Source: Prinia subflava
Lineage: Eukaryota; Chordata; Aves; Passeriformes; Cisticolidae
Assembly (NCBI RefSeq): GCF_021018805.1
Contig: NC_086247.1
Coordinates: 95,125,338-95,189,337 of the forward strand
DNA length: 64,000 nt
Direction of reading: 5' to 3'
The notes under the pieces are model-generated. The model worked only from the letters and a program-made list of their open reading frames with translations. It had not been told where the DNA came from and made no database searches. This document shows, one piece after another, positions 13,001 through 26,000 of the stretch (positions are counted from its first letter, which is position 1; each line of letters begins with the position of its first letter). Position numbers and translations under genes: made by a program.

Positions 13001-16000
13001 CAATTCAAAATATACTTTATTTTTTTCCCCTTATGGTATCTCAGGTTTTTCCAACCAGTTTTCAAGGAAGAAATAGAATGTTTTTAAATGAAAATAAGAA
13101 GGTTATGTTGCAGATGCAAAATTATAACACACATGGAGCTAACTACTACTCATAGTTGTACATTTTTTCTCCTTCACATAAGTGTGCTCTTCATCCTGTG
13201 GAAAGCAGGAAACTTGTAAACTAGTTTTCAGAGAGATAAAAACCTCAGAACTGCATAGTACTTTTTCTCTCAAATCCCCTTTTGTTTCCAAAAAAAATTT
13301 TTTACAGTTATATAACATGAATAGTACTGTTTCCAGAGTTAAGGCATGAAAAAAGCACTAGCCTAGCTTTGAAATTATTTTAGTATGATAAGCAGATGAA
13401 AAGGAGCTGCTTTTGCTGTCCTGAGTTTGCAGTAAGAAACTTTAACTCCGTTTTGCAAGACACTGAGTATTCCAACATGAGGGTTGTTGTAGGTAGAACT
13501 GATGGGAGAGCAACATCTTTGTCTTGTTCTTCTGGTATCAGTTACCATTCTGTAATGAAAGGGATTGCATGAGATAAATTATTTCAGAGATGATCTTTGA
13601 CATCTGACACTCAAACTTTCAAACCTAGGGTTGAGACTTCAACAAAGGTATGTTTGAATAGGAGTTCTTCAGTAAAGCTTTTCAGATGTTAATTACCGGA
13701 AATTCCAGTTTTCCAGTTACTGCACTAGCCCTACAATTCCTGTCAAAAGGAATAAGCAACTTTAATTCTTCTATATATTTATATCTATTTCTTTTCTTGC
13801 TATAGTCTTACATGAAATACTCTTCTTTCAATTTGTCAGAGATCCTGAATTTTTCTTGATAAAATACTATCCTATATTGAAATTATTAATGTGTAAAGAA
13901 AGTAGAAAAGGATTGCACTGTCCATGGGAATGTTGAGATACTCAACTGGTTCAATCTTCATTTACTGCAAAATCAAAATTCAAAATCACTGAAAGATTGC
14001 TGAGAAAATACAGGTCTAATTAGATGTGCTGCATATTCAGAGATGTATAAAATGCAAACAGAGAAAACAGGGAAACAGAGTGATTGAACTACTGAAGAGG
14101 AAGGTCCTTGTTCTAAGACTTCTGACAAAAGTAAGTCATTGATACACTAAGCACAAGAGGTAGATGCTAAGTTTGCTTCAGGAAAAGTGACAGAAGGACA
14201 TTGTTCACTTCATTGCTGCTTCTTACACATTCTGAAATACTTGGAATTACTGTAAAGGTCTAATATAACGTCTGTTAAAGAGGAACAGGCATTTTGGAAA
14301 GCCTCAGATCATTAACTGGATAAGGGGAAAAAAAATCACAGGAGAGAACTGAGAGTGTGAACTTTCACACATCTAGACTATTAACTGCAGCTAAAATTAA
14401 CCAAAGGGCTGGTTCACATTTCGATCATGAGACTTCAGTCTTGCTCTTGTATTTCCCTGTATTTCCTCCAAGGAGCAAATGCACAGCTTGTGCATGTTTG
14501 CTCAAAGTGTCAAGCTGCTAAGTTTCCATTGCAGGGACTGTTTTTCCTTTTTTAAAATGGAGATTCTTATTCTCCTAAAGGCTTTTAGAAAGTGAACTGC
14601 ACAGTCTAAAAGTTCTCAGGTCCAACAAGGCAAATTTTGGCACAGAATAATGTGCAGTCTGAGTGCCTGGGTTGATCTCAAGGCATCTCTTTGAGGTACA
14701 GTTGGGCCTTGCCCACAGTCCTAAAATGACCAGAGTTGTAGGTATGCCTATTATGTCCATGTCAGCTGTCCTAAGAGAGGACACATCTGTAGCAGCAGAA
14801 TGCATCCAGTGTGCTGCTGACTTGTTGCCTGATCAGTGGTGCTAATCTTGTCCTTGTAAACAGCAATATTATCACAAATACCTGGCGATTTTTCATAAGT
14901 CTTACAAAGCAGGTGCCATAGCTGAAGTTCAGTAGGACTGAATGACTTTTGCTGATTTCTCCTAGCATGAGTCTTTTATGGAAAGATCATCTGAGCTATT
15001 TTTTTTGTACAGTGTTCCTAAACAACTTGAATAAATAGTTTCTCAGTAACATTTATATCCACGAAACATAAGGGGTTTTTCACATCAAGCCTATCAAATA
15101 TAAACAGCAGTTTAATTTTTAACCTTCTTTCCTTTTTGTAAGAGGCTTTTTTTTAAAGTCTTTTTCTATGGATATAATGTTGCTTCTTTTGGCAAGTTTC
15201 TTTAGCGTTTGATGGTATGAGTGAGGTGTTCACCACTTAAACTGTCAGCTATATCTATTAAGTTTTATATTAAGAATAATATAAGTTGTTACAGTTCTAA
15301 GAAGATTTTTTTCAGTGTTCACCAAAGAGCTGAACACTGGTGCTTTGAACTTGTGCAAGATACTTTAACATAATTCTGTGGTATCTTCATGTTTCCTTCT
15401 ACAATATGTAAATTGCCAGAAGACATACAAACTGCACAAGACTACTTTTCTCACAAAGTGGTGGGTTATAATACTTGTGTTTGTGTTATACCACATCAGA
15501 TGGGAGGCTTGAAAATGCTTTGAAATACAGCGTGGTTTGAGTGAACATCTGCCTTTAGCTTCTTTTACGGTCTAACTGTGAAACTACCTAGATGTTGTCC
15601 AGATGCAATAATACAATATTATTCAGTCCATTTGTGTCTGTGTGTGCAGTTATTAATTGGCTTACACTGATACTATGGTTATTACCTTCTGGTTAATATA
15701 GCAATTGTGCAATTGAGATCAGGAAAAGAAGTGTCTTTGGAAAAGTGAAAAATAGCATAAAGTTTTCTTATACTGCCTTCAGTATTAGATTTGAAAGCTA
15801 GTTTGTCTTAGTATGTTTTTGATCAAATTCTCTATATACTCAGTCATCAATACAATTTATTGGTCATGGGTTTTCCTATTTCAATGCTATGTAGATTAAC
15901 TGTGCAAATCTACACAGCACTAAGTTCTAACAGTTCTAGTACTTCAGGGGAAGCATACACAAGCAATTAAAAGTCTGTATACTAGTATGTTACAAGAGCT

Positions 16001-19000
16001 AGGAAAGTGCTGTTAAAATATAACCTTATTTTTCTCAAAATTCACTTTAAGACAAAATATGTTTCACGTGTGCTTTTCAATAGAAGTGTGCTGGTATCTG
16101 TAATATAAACTGGGGAATCTAAGTTGCCATTTTTTTCTAGGGGCAAAAGTTTGAAATCATAAGTCATCAAGCAGGAGCGTATTCGCCTTGTTCTCCTTGT
16201 CTCCTTAAATGTGCTAATAAATGCTAAAGTATGTATAGGAATTGCTGTTATTCTTACATTTCTCTGTTCTAACTTCTGCTGTCTATAATGATTCAGTGAC
16301 TGTCTATAACTTAAGAGTTCTGAGTGAAGTAATGTAATTGATTTCTCACTAATGCATCAATGTATTTGAAATAGAAGTCTTTCTGCAGTCATTGCCTTTT
16401 ATCACTGCAGAGCCATTAACTAATAGCTTCCATCCTGGGACAATGGAGTGACTAGAGCCTGAGGGGAAATAATTTTCTATAATATATCTGCAAGAAGCAC
16501 CAGTCTACAAGAGCTGGATTTTTGTAAAAGCAGACTTTAGAAATCATTTGTTACAATCATTTTGGGAAGAGTGAGGGCTGAAAAATGATGAGACGAATTC
16601 ACATAATCAGAGAGAAAGAACAGAGAAATGAGATGTGCTTTCTAGCAGAGGATTCTTGTTTAACTGTGAGGCCAGCTGAAGAAGAAAGTACAAAGCAATG
16701 AACAACAACACTTCAGCTTGGAGAAGAGGCAATATGTGGCAGGGACAATCCTGGCACCCTTCCAGGACCCCAAACCCAGGCTTAAGTGGTGATCAAGACT
16801 AGTGAGAACAAATTAGGTCAAGATCTTTGTCTTTTCATCTAGCTGTTTTTCTTGTGCTTGTGCAGTAGCAATAAGTTTGTCTCAGAATCAAGAATGAGTG
16901 TTTTGTTTGCATTAATTAGTACATCTCAGTTAAGTGATCTGTAAAATCCACATTGTTGAGATCAAAGTTGAAAGAAAGTGCATGAACTACCTGGGAGTCA
17001 GAATAGCCCTGAGCAAGTCCGAGGAGCCTACAGCAGAGTTAGATGGTGAAGAAGGAAGAGAGCTTGTGTTGATGAGATTCCAGTCTAACCCTAACCCAGG
17101 ATACTAGGAGCTGTCTGATCCCATATGAGAACCTTCCAGACAAGGAAAACTCTTGAAAATGTAATGCTACCCCTTGAGCTTCTAGGTTGTGGGGGTGAAG
17201 AGTTTTCACAACAATGCACATAGGGCAGTTACTGTGATGCTGGTTCCTCTAGTCCAGCTGGGAAAGATGTGTGGAACATTTCATTTAGGTATTCCTAGAG
17301 CCAAAAAATGCCAAAAACACAATTTAAGTTTGAAGAAATGAAGGCCGCAAGAAACTAGGATAATGGAAAAAAAATTTGGGAGTTATTGACTTGATCTGCC
17401 TAATGGTCTGCCACCTTGAAGAATAAGCAGCCCCAGCTTGGTTCATGTGGTTGCCAGGGCAAGAACAAGAACCCTGAGTGAATTTAAAAACTTGAGCTCC
17501 TAGTGTTCTCTCACAATGGGAGGAGTAGGAAAACCATTTCATTCCTTCTTCAACTTCAGAGCACTTGCAACACACAGAGTGGACAGTTCCTTTCTCTGAT
17601 GGAAGCTGAATTCTGGTAAGAAAATTCTGGAGCATCAGATTGGTTTGGATGTATTTCAGTTCCTGCACAGGAGTAGTAAACAACACCAGGATCCAGTGTC
17701 CTGCTTCCACTCAGAAAAGTTCCCCCAGCACTGTGTGAGTATTTATGGACTTTACGACCCCCAGCACCACTAGCCCATTCCAGCAGTCCGTAGATATTAA
17801 TGTTGTTTTGCGTCTGTGGCTAGTGGTGTGGGATAAGAAAGATATAAAGGAGAAGTTCAGGGTGAGGCAAGCCCATAACATACTGCTTTGGTTTGCATAT
17901 TGGTGAGAGACTGCACTGGGAACTGAAGAATAGCAGGGGGGTTGCCCCTCAGGTAATTTAGGCAGCATTTTTTTCCTTTAGTCAGGCTGAATGCTTCAGT
18001 GCAATTTATGAGCTATTAAACAATTTGTGTTTTTCCTTAGTAAGATATATGGATATCTGAATATCTCTTGAGAATAAGGAAACCAAGAAGTACATTAAGA
18101 ACTGTCAGTGAAGGTTTTTAATCCTTCGTTGTGTTGAGACCTAGGACATTAGCGGGAATACTGTTAGGCAACATTGTTCCGATCAAGAAAAATAGCTCTA
18201 GTTTCCCTAATGAATTCTAAAAGTACTTTAAATTCCACATAATAACTAATGTGCATTAATCTTGATCCCTGCAAGTCTTTAATGGCTGCTAAACAGCAGT
18301 GTATATCTTCAATTAAAATGTCTGCTTGAAGCATGTGCTAAAAATGCTGGTAGAAGAGAAGCAGTGCTGCTTCTTAATGGAGGGATAGAAATCTAGGAAT
18401 CAAAATGGGTAGATATTCCCATTTCCAAGTAGTTTATTAATCACTTGAACTCCTAATAGGTTCTTCCATTGGGAAAAACAAAGTCAGATATTTTAGAAAA
18501 CTTGAACTTGATTCGAAAGACTTGTATCAAGCCAGTCTGGGAGATGTGTCCCTGTGTTGTTGTCAGCCATGCACATGAAAAGCAGAATAGGAATGTTTTA
18601 ATTCCTCACACCACAGTAAATGGCACAGCAGCAAACATGTCCTTTACTGTGTGACCCAGACATATTACCACTGCATTGAACAGAAGAGGTCCCTGTTTGC
18701 TGAGGGAATGTCTCCTGTTCAGAGCCTCCTTCTGCTGTTTCTCAGACTACCATTGTGCCTTGAGTTCATCTTAACTATCCCAGTAAATATTTACTGGAAA
18801 ACACAGTTGAATACATGACAGTATATGTTTTGCCAGTTGCGGTGAAATAACCCATCAGACAAACCACATCACGTTAAATGTTCTTGTGAAGTATGTTCCT
18901 CCTAGGTAGAGAACCCATAAAGCTTGCAGATTAACAGAAAAAAGGCATGTCTCAGCTCATGTTGCTGCTTGCTTCAGACCACTGAATGGTAATATCAGAA

Positions 19001-19542
19001 AGTTCTTAGTGGAACTAAGAAAACATGTTAGCAAGGTGGATAAACAGCATCTGAGCAGTGGGGCCAGAACCGCCTGCAAGATCTTGGTATGTGGCCAGGC
19101 TTCTCCTCTCTTCCAGGGCTGTGCACATGCACTACCCTGCACCCCTGAGGGTCACCTGTGCAGGCTGAGAAGGAGACAGGGGTATCTGAGTGAGGTCAGC
19201 TGTGAAATGTGTTCTGGCAGTCTGGGAGAGGACCTGTGGAGTGATTTTATTCCTAAAGTCAAACAGAGAAGTGTCTCATCCCCTGCCTGGCGTTTCAGAC
19301 CTTGCTCCTGTGTCTGCATCAGTGTGTCTATCTCAGTCTCGGAAAGCAATTAGAAAGTGAACAACTTGTTGCAGTCTCGAGTTCTGTTGCATGTTTGAAG
19401 TGCTGTGTCTGTGTAGTCATTTGGCACCCAGAGAAACACCTTTTCACACTTCCCTCTTGTGCACATCCATATAGCCAGGTAAACTGAAAATTGTACTTTG
19501 TCAGAGCCTATGGCCAGTACCATTACATGGATAAGACCAGGC
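10071..19542 (+). other. CTDP1 intron, middle part; nothing coding recognised
   Basis: This is AT-rich intronic sequence between the CR1 copy and the LTR at 19.5 kb. I see no exon, repeat family or RNA gene that I can name. The longest open stretch is on the minus strand at 17968-17324. It is about 215 codons interrupted by one in-frame stop near 17711, shows no recognisable domain and has no clear splice context, so I do not call it a gene. An AT-rich tract of TAT and ATT repeats lies near 12540-12580. Confidence 0.55.
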
Positions 19543-20070
19543 TGTCATGGTTTAACTCCAGACCCTAAGAACCACACAGCCACAACCTGCCCTGTGTGGT
19601 GGAGAACCAGAAAAAAAGTAAACCTGTAGCTTGAGATAAGAACAGTTTAATAATTGAAACAAAATACTATAATAGTATCATATCATTGTAATGAGAAGCA
19701 GATATGTTTAATTTCTCTAAGGGTAACAAGTGATGCATGATACGACTGCTCACCACCTTGCTACTTCTCCCTCAGCAGCATTCAGTCTCTCCTGTCCAAC
19801 TCCTCCCAGTTTATGTGCTGGGCATGATGTTCCGTGGCCTGGAATATCCCTCTGGCCAGTTCGGGTCAGCTGTCCTGGCCATGCTTCCTCCCAGCTCCTT
19901 GTACAGCTCCTCACTGGCAGAGCACGGGAACCTGAAAAGCCCCTAGCTCAGGGTAGGCATTGCTGAGCAACAACTGAGCCATCGGTGTGTTATCAATATC
20001 AGTCTCATGCTGAATTCAAAACACAGCACTGTACTGGATAGTGAAAAGAAAATTACTTCTCCCCGACACA
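19543..20070 (-). mobile_element. Solo LTR of an avian endogenous retrovirus, decayed
   Basis: On the plus strand the element begins TGTCATGGTTTAACTCCAG and continues through CCACACAGCC, a TTTAATAATTGAAA block and GGTCAGCTGTCCTGGC. This order of blocks belongs to a common avian LTR family, here lying in minus orientation, so its 3' end is at 19543. On the minus strand an ATTAAA in the polyadenylation position and a CACATAAAC TATA-like box can be seen. The 5' terminus near 20070 is eroded, and no target-site duplication could be made out. No gag, pol or env sequence adjoins it, so it is a solo LTR. It lies inside the CTDP1 intron, antisense to the gene, which is the commoner orientation for tolerated intronic LTRs. 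Confidence 0.75.
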
Positions 20071-23000
20071 GACTCAGTAGCTGCCTTTTACTCTGAATTG
20101 ATAAAAGATAATGAGCTGCTTCTCCTTCAGATGCCTTCTTCATTAGTGGTATGGGGGAGACTACAGCTGAATAATACCTTGAATCTGGATTTTGGACAGC
20201 AACATCATAAAAATTGCAGCTTTGTACCAGAAAGTACAGATTAAGTATAAACTGCCTTTGCTAGTTCAAATTTATTCCAGAAATATCGACAGAAAAAATT
20301 GTAGAGCAGACTGTAGAGGGGATCAAGACTGAGCCAGGAGAGCTGTGATCTCTCCTTCACTGGTTTGTTTGTCACATTGTAGCTGGTGTGAAAACAACAG
20401 GTTCCGGAAATTCTCAGCGATGATTCCATTTGGCACATAGGCTGGGGGTTGGAACATGCTTTTTGATCCAGATTAAATTTGTGACGCTCGCTGACCCAGT
20501 ATTGTAGAGGTCCAAACTTAATGAATGTAGACCCATTTTTTAGGGAGTTTGTTGGAATTGCACAGTAAAATAAAGATGGGTGGCATTCTGTTTCAAATGT
20601 ATTGCATGTAATTTTATGCTGTATATATCATTTATGCTAACCTTATGAAACAGATGTAAAAGTCTTGTGGTTCTGGCAGATTTTTCAATTTGTAAATTCA
20701 GATTTTTCTTATTTGTAAACCAAGCCTTGACAGTACTTTGCTCTGTTTCTAATGGAAACCTAGCAGTTTCAAGACCAAATTGCTAACCAGTTTTTGAAAA
20801 TTTCTTTTACCAAGAAGTGATTTCCTGCTTTGATATAATTTCATTTTGTAACTTACTAGCTTTTCTTAAACATCCTGTAGCAAAATGAACTGTCTGAAGT
20901 CAAGTGTTGACTTTTAATGCTGATAAATTTTCTAGCTTCCTTGTAGCTTTGTTTTATAATGCAGTTGTGTCTCCAAAACAGTCTTCCAAAACCTGTTTTA
21001 ATGCGTGAAAAAATACTTATTGTGTACAATTTCAACCAATAAATAAAGAAAAATCTAAGTTGTCAGGGCTAGCAATTTGGGGAAGGAAGAAGTAGGAGTG
21101 CCAAGATGACATGTCTTGCCATTGGGATAAAGAAATAAGTAGAGAAATGCAATATTGCAGGAAGTTATCATGTGATACAGAGACCAGATCTTGCAGCCCA
21201 TTACCAGATGAAGCAATCTCAATCCCAGGTACCACGGTGTAACCCACAGCCTCAAAACAGTTCCAATAGCCCAGCTGTTGTGCAGGAAGTACTCACTGGA
21301 AGCTGACTGCAGAGACAGTGGACAACAGGCTTACCAGACTGTGAGGCAGGTAGCAGAGTCAATAAACTGGGGGATTATCCTGTTTAATCATGTGGCAATA
21401 TGAGGAGGATGAAGGTTTGACCGGTTTTGGCAGCAGTGGGCTAGTGCATTTAATGAAAGAATATACCTGTGTGGAAAGGGGGTTTGTATTTTGGTCCATA
21501 AAACACAACATTTTAAAGGAATTTGAAGTCTGATTTACAAGCCTCAGTGGAGATAACAGTACTACCAGTATTCATATAGAGTCACTGATGTGTTTTCTCT
21601 TATTTTCAATATTTTGTGATGAAGCAGAGATGTTCTTAATTAATATTCTTGTGAGCAAAGCAGTGAATGAACATCCTAGAAGGATGTTTGGTTTAGTTAT
21701 TTGCAATTTAATCTCAATTATTTATTGAAAACAAGGACATAGTAAGAGAAGAGTAAACGAAAATCAGAGTTGAAGGCTTTGACAAAATCATCTTTCAGTA
21801 TAACTTGGTGTAGTCCATAACACATAGATTAAGATGTATCTAATTTAAAAAGCCACCATATACCAAATCCTACTTCCAACTGCCTTGGTTAGCACAGTCA
21901 GTGTGTTATCAGCTAAATTTCATCTTAACAAATTAAAAGCCAAATAATGCATGTTGAAAAGTGTTCTCAGTGCTTGTGAATGATGCTGACAAATCCATTC
22001 AGGATTACAAGCATTACTTTGCAGTGCTGCAGGTCTTCAAACTGGAGTTGGTTCTCCATTATACTGGCACAGGGGTACCTCCACATACATACTGTGCTCC
22101 TGTGAGAAAAATGAAGGCAGTTTGACTTTGCTCAGATAAATCAGATGATGTTTCTTTTCCAACTTCTAGTTTTGATGTATGGTTTTGAATTTGCTAAATT
22201 GCCCATACATCTTATGGGTTTTGCCCACTTTTCATCTGAATTTTTTATTGCATACAAACGTTCTTTAAAACAATGGCTCATATTTAGATCTCTAATGAGG
22301 ACATTATTCTTCATCACTATCTGAGACTATCCCCTTCCAGTAACACAAAATAGTTTGAGGAACTAGTCCATTTTCAAAAAACTTTTTTCATACCAAATCC
22401 CAGTTGAGTTGCTGCACAGTGCCCACCCAGGCACTGAGAAGGAAGGCTTTACACTTTCTTTGCTCACTTGCTGAGCCATGGTATATCCTATTAACAGCCT
22501 CTCAGAGTTACTCAGAATCTCTACAGAGCTACAGAACTATTGTCTGATTTTTTTGTCTGAACGGGTAATATTTCTTAATTAGAAGAAGCTGGAAAGAGAA
22601 TTGATGCAAACAACTCAGGCCTGGTTTGGCTTTCAATTAGGATTAAGAAGTGATATGCCAGAGTGTATCTGTGTATTTTCCCTTATGGAAGTGTCAGGTA
22701 ACAGTCTGGCATTCCACATAGTGAAAAGTATATTTAATTTCCTGTTGTCTTCTACATGTCATTGGCAAGTTTATTTGTTGTATGATATAAAACTGCAACT
22801 GTCTTCTTTGCCTTTTGAAGAAATAGTCATATTGCATGTTGTAAATGTCTTATAACTACATGAGTTATTTTTAAACAATGTGAAGTTAATAACAAGTAAT
22901 ATTTTAGGGACACAGTTTATATTTCTGTGATTTAATTACAGAGGTAAAATCATCGGTTCAACTTTTCAGTTTTTCGTTATCCAGTTTAATTGTTATCTGT

Positions 23001-26000
23001 ATCTAAATTAGTTTTAGATCTAGAACAGATCTAAAGAGAAAGAACTGAGAAAATCACACAGCGTTTAATTTTAAAGTTTTATTGCTATACTGTTTGGTTT
23101 TGGAATGTCAATGTTGAACTATTACAAAAGCACCATTTTCTTAAAGAAAACATTAATGTTGTTGAGAAACCACTGTTGGGGTAATTTTCTTGTTATTAAA
23201 CTTTCCCCTTGATCTGAATATTAAGAAAACACAGGCTCATCAATGAGACAATTGTAGCAAAATTTACAAACCTTGTTAAATGCAGAAATTACTACAGTGT
23301 GTTATTTTAAATTTTCTGTGACTTCCTGACTTAAAATACTCTCAATTTAGATATGCATTGAGTGTTTGGCTCAGAGTACTACCTATAAAGCTGTTGTAGG
23401 ATGGTTTTCAGTTTCCAGAGTAGTTTCTCACCATTGGAATTGTGCACAAGTGCGCTAAATTTTAAAGCAGAAAGGCTCTGAGGGTGTACAGAATTTAATT
23501 AGCTCTTGCTTTACTGTTGTGTTAGTTAAAATACTCCTTGGATATGTCAGTTGGAATTGGTGGGTACCTGGAAGAGGTTTTTGTGAGAAACGTTGAAAGC
23601 ACACTGTTCCAACTGCAGGGACTCTCTCTGCACACCGAGGGTGTGCAAGGAACATTCTCGGTGCATTTTTCTGCATATTAGATTTCTGGATCATCCTGTA
23701 ATCCTGCAGACAGCATTGGATGAGTTCTTGAGGAGATATATGAGGTGTCTGGCGTTTGTTCCTGCGGCGCTAACTAGTGTCTTGTTTGTCCCAGCACAAG
23801 CATGAAGTGAAAACACACTGCAGCTTGCCAGTAGTGCTGGGGCAGTGCTGTTTGTAGCTCCCATGGCTCTGCGCCTTGCAGCATGCTGTGCTAGTACCAA
23901 GGAGGAGCACCTGGACAGAAAATCCAGTGTTCCTGCACACATGTACAAGGGAAATTGCCAGAGGGTAGACACCTGAGTTATAGGCAGGCTATGGACAATT
24001 GCTCAATCTTGTATCAAGTGTCCATAAAAGGGCATAGAGTGGAATTAGAGTAGTTTGGCTTAAAAGGGACCTTAAAGATATTGCCATGTAACCAATGTTA
24101 AAAAAATATAACCACAAAACTTGAAACATTTTTCTGAAAATGTAACTATCTTGTCTGTCTGTCTCATGAAACATTAATGCTCACAAACATTGATTTTTGG
24201 TTCTCAGAGCTCCAGGCATTGAAGCTTGTTAGCCAAGTACTGGGCTGGCATCTTCAGACTGGGCTGAAGCAGAGTTTTACGGGATAACCAGCCCTAATTC
24301 TTCATAACTGAAGAATATTGCCAGAGAACTAGCTTATCTGAATAAGTTGTTCCCATAGTCAAATTCCTGTGAAAGGAAGTTCTAGTTCCATTACCAAATG
24401 TCACATCACTTTCTTTCCATTGCGGAAGGAGTTTACAGAAAGCTGTGGTCCAGGTGTGTATGGAAACCAGGACAGACCTTCCACATGGAGCTTCAGAGTC
24501 GTGCCGGGGGCGGTTGTGTTGCAGGGCTATGATGATGTTGGAAGGCAGCAGGCAGTTTCAAAATGCCTTTTCCAAACCCTTGCCTTCCAAACTACTTAGG
24601 GCTGCTGTATGAGTGTTCTTGTTAGAGAGAAACTTGGCTGTATTTGGTAGCAAATTGAAGTCCTAATTTACAATATCAATGCTGTAAGCTGATTACTTGT
24701 AAAAGACTAAATACATTTAGTCTGCAGACTCTACTTTGTTATTGTACTGCTTTTAAGAGCTATTGAAAGAAGTCAGGTGAACTTGCAAAAAATTAGAGGT
24801 TTACTCATTATCAGAATAGGAATGGGGATTGTGGATATTTGGAGTTTAAAGGATATGTGAACATGTATCTAAACACTTTCTGAAGTTTTCATTTATAATT
24901 TCAAAATAAAGTTTGGAGAAGATTTAAGTTTGTTTTGTTTAAAGCAAGGGTTATGTTGCCCTTTGAGTTCCTTTGCTAATTAGATGTTTCTATTTTAATG
25001 TAGCACTGTATTTCTTAAAGGGGTGCCATTGAGATGCAAAACAAACCAGAGGCAGTCTGCTTTCCAGTTAAGAAGAGTGTTTTTTTACAACATTATTTTC
25101 AGCCAATTATAAATTAAGGCCATAAGATAATAGAAGCAAGAAATACTGGACTTCTTTTACTTTGTTCCCTATGGCACTCTTAGTGAACTAAAGTGAATTC
25201 ATAAGAATGCAGTTTTCGTTCAACCTGTACATTGTAATCAGATTTTAGTGGTCATTTTAACTGATCAAGAGCTAAATAAATTTTCATTTTCAGTAAATTT
25301 TTCTGTGCTATTTTTATAGGTATATGCCTTATGCTATTGCAACTTTGTAAACCTGCCTCTTCATTTGGAATATCACTGTTTCTCATTAGCATTCTGTAGA
25401 TGAGGTTTTCCTAAAAACTACTTTCATATGTATATAATTACAAATGGTTTTTTATTTTCATTTTTAATATAATTGTGAATTACACTTGTAGTTTATTTAA
25501 ATCTCTTGACAATTCACTTAAATATGTGATATTTTTTTAAATGTAGTTCTCTTTGAAAGGATTTTTCCAGCACATGAACTGTTCAGCTTGCTACTAGTGA
25601 GTATTACAAAGCAAAAATACTTAATGCAAATGAAAAGGAAATCCGGATTGTAGAAATTTTTTCACAGAGTTGTCAGATATTTAAAGTTGTTCATTCATTG
25701 TTTTGGCAGTTTTTCATATGTGAGGTTAAAGATACTCAGTTATTATCGGTGTGTTTGGCTTTTAATAACAGTCGAGCAAAATTCGTTATAAAAATGCAAA
25801 TCAGGCTAATGAGAGCCTGCAACACTGCTGAATCATTTTCCCTAAATAGTTAGAAGGAATCCTGTATGAACTTAACTTTTCCACTCAATAGTGCTACACA
25901 CTATGGCTCTGAAACTGGAAATGACAAAGAAGGGGCACAAGGCAGTGAGGAAAATATATATTCTAAATTGTTTGTTATGTTAGTAGATACACTGCCATGG

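Noticed and set aside
17324..17968. Minus-strand open stretch of about 215 codons with one stop
   Set aside because: No recognisable domain or repeat family, no clear splice sites and an in-frame stop; most likely chance.
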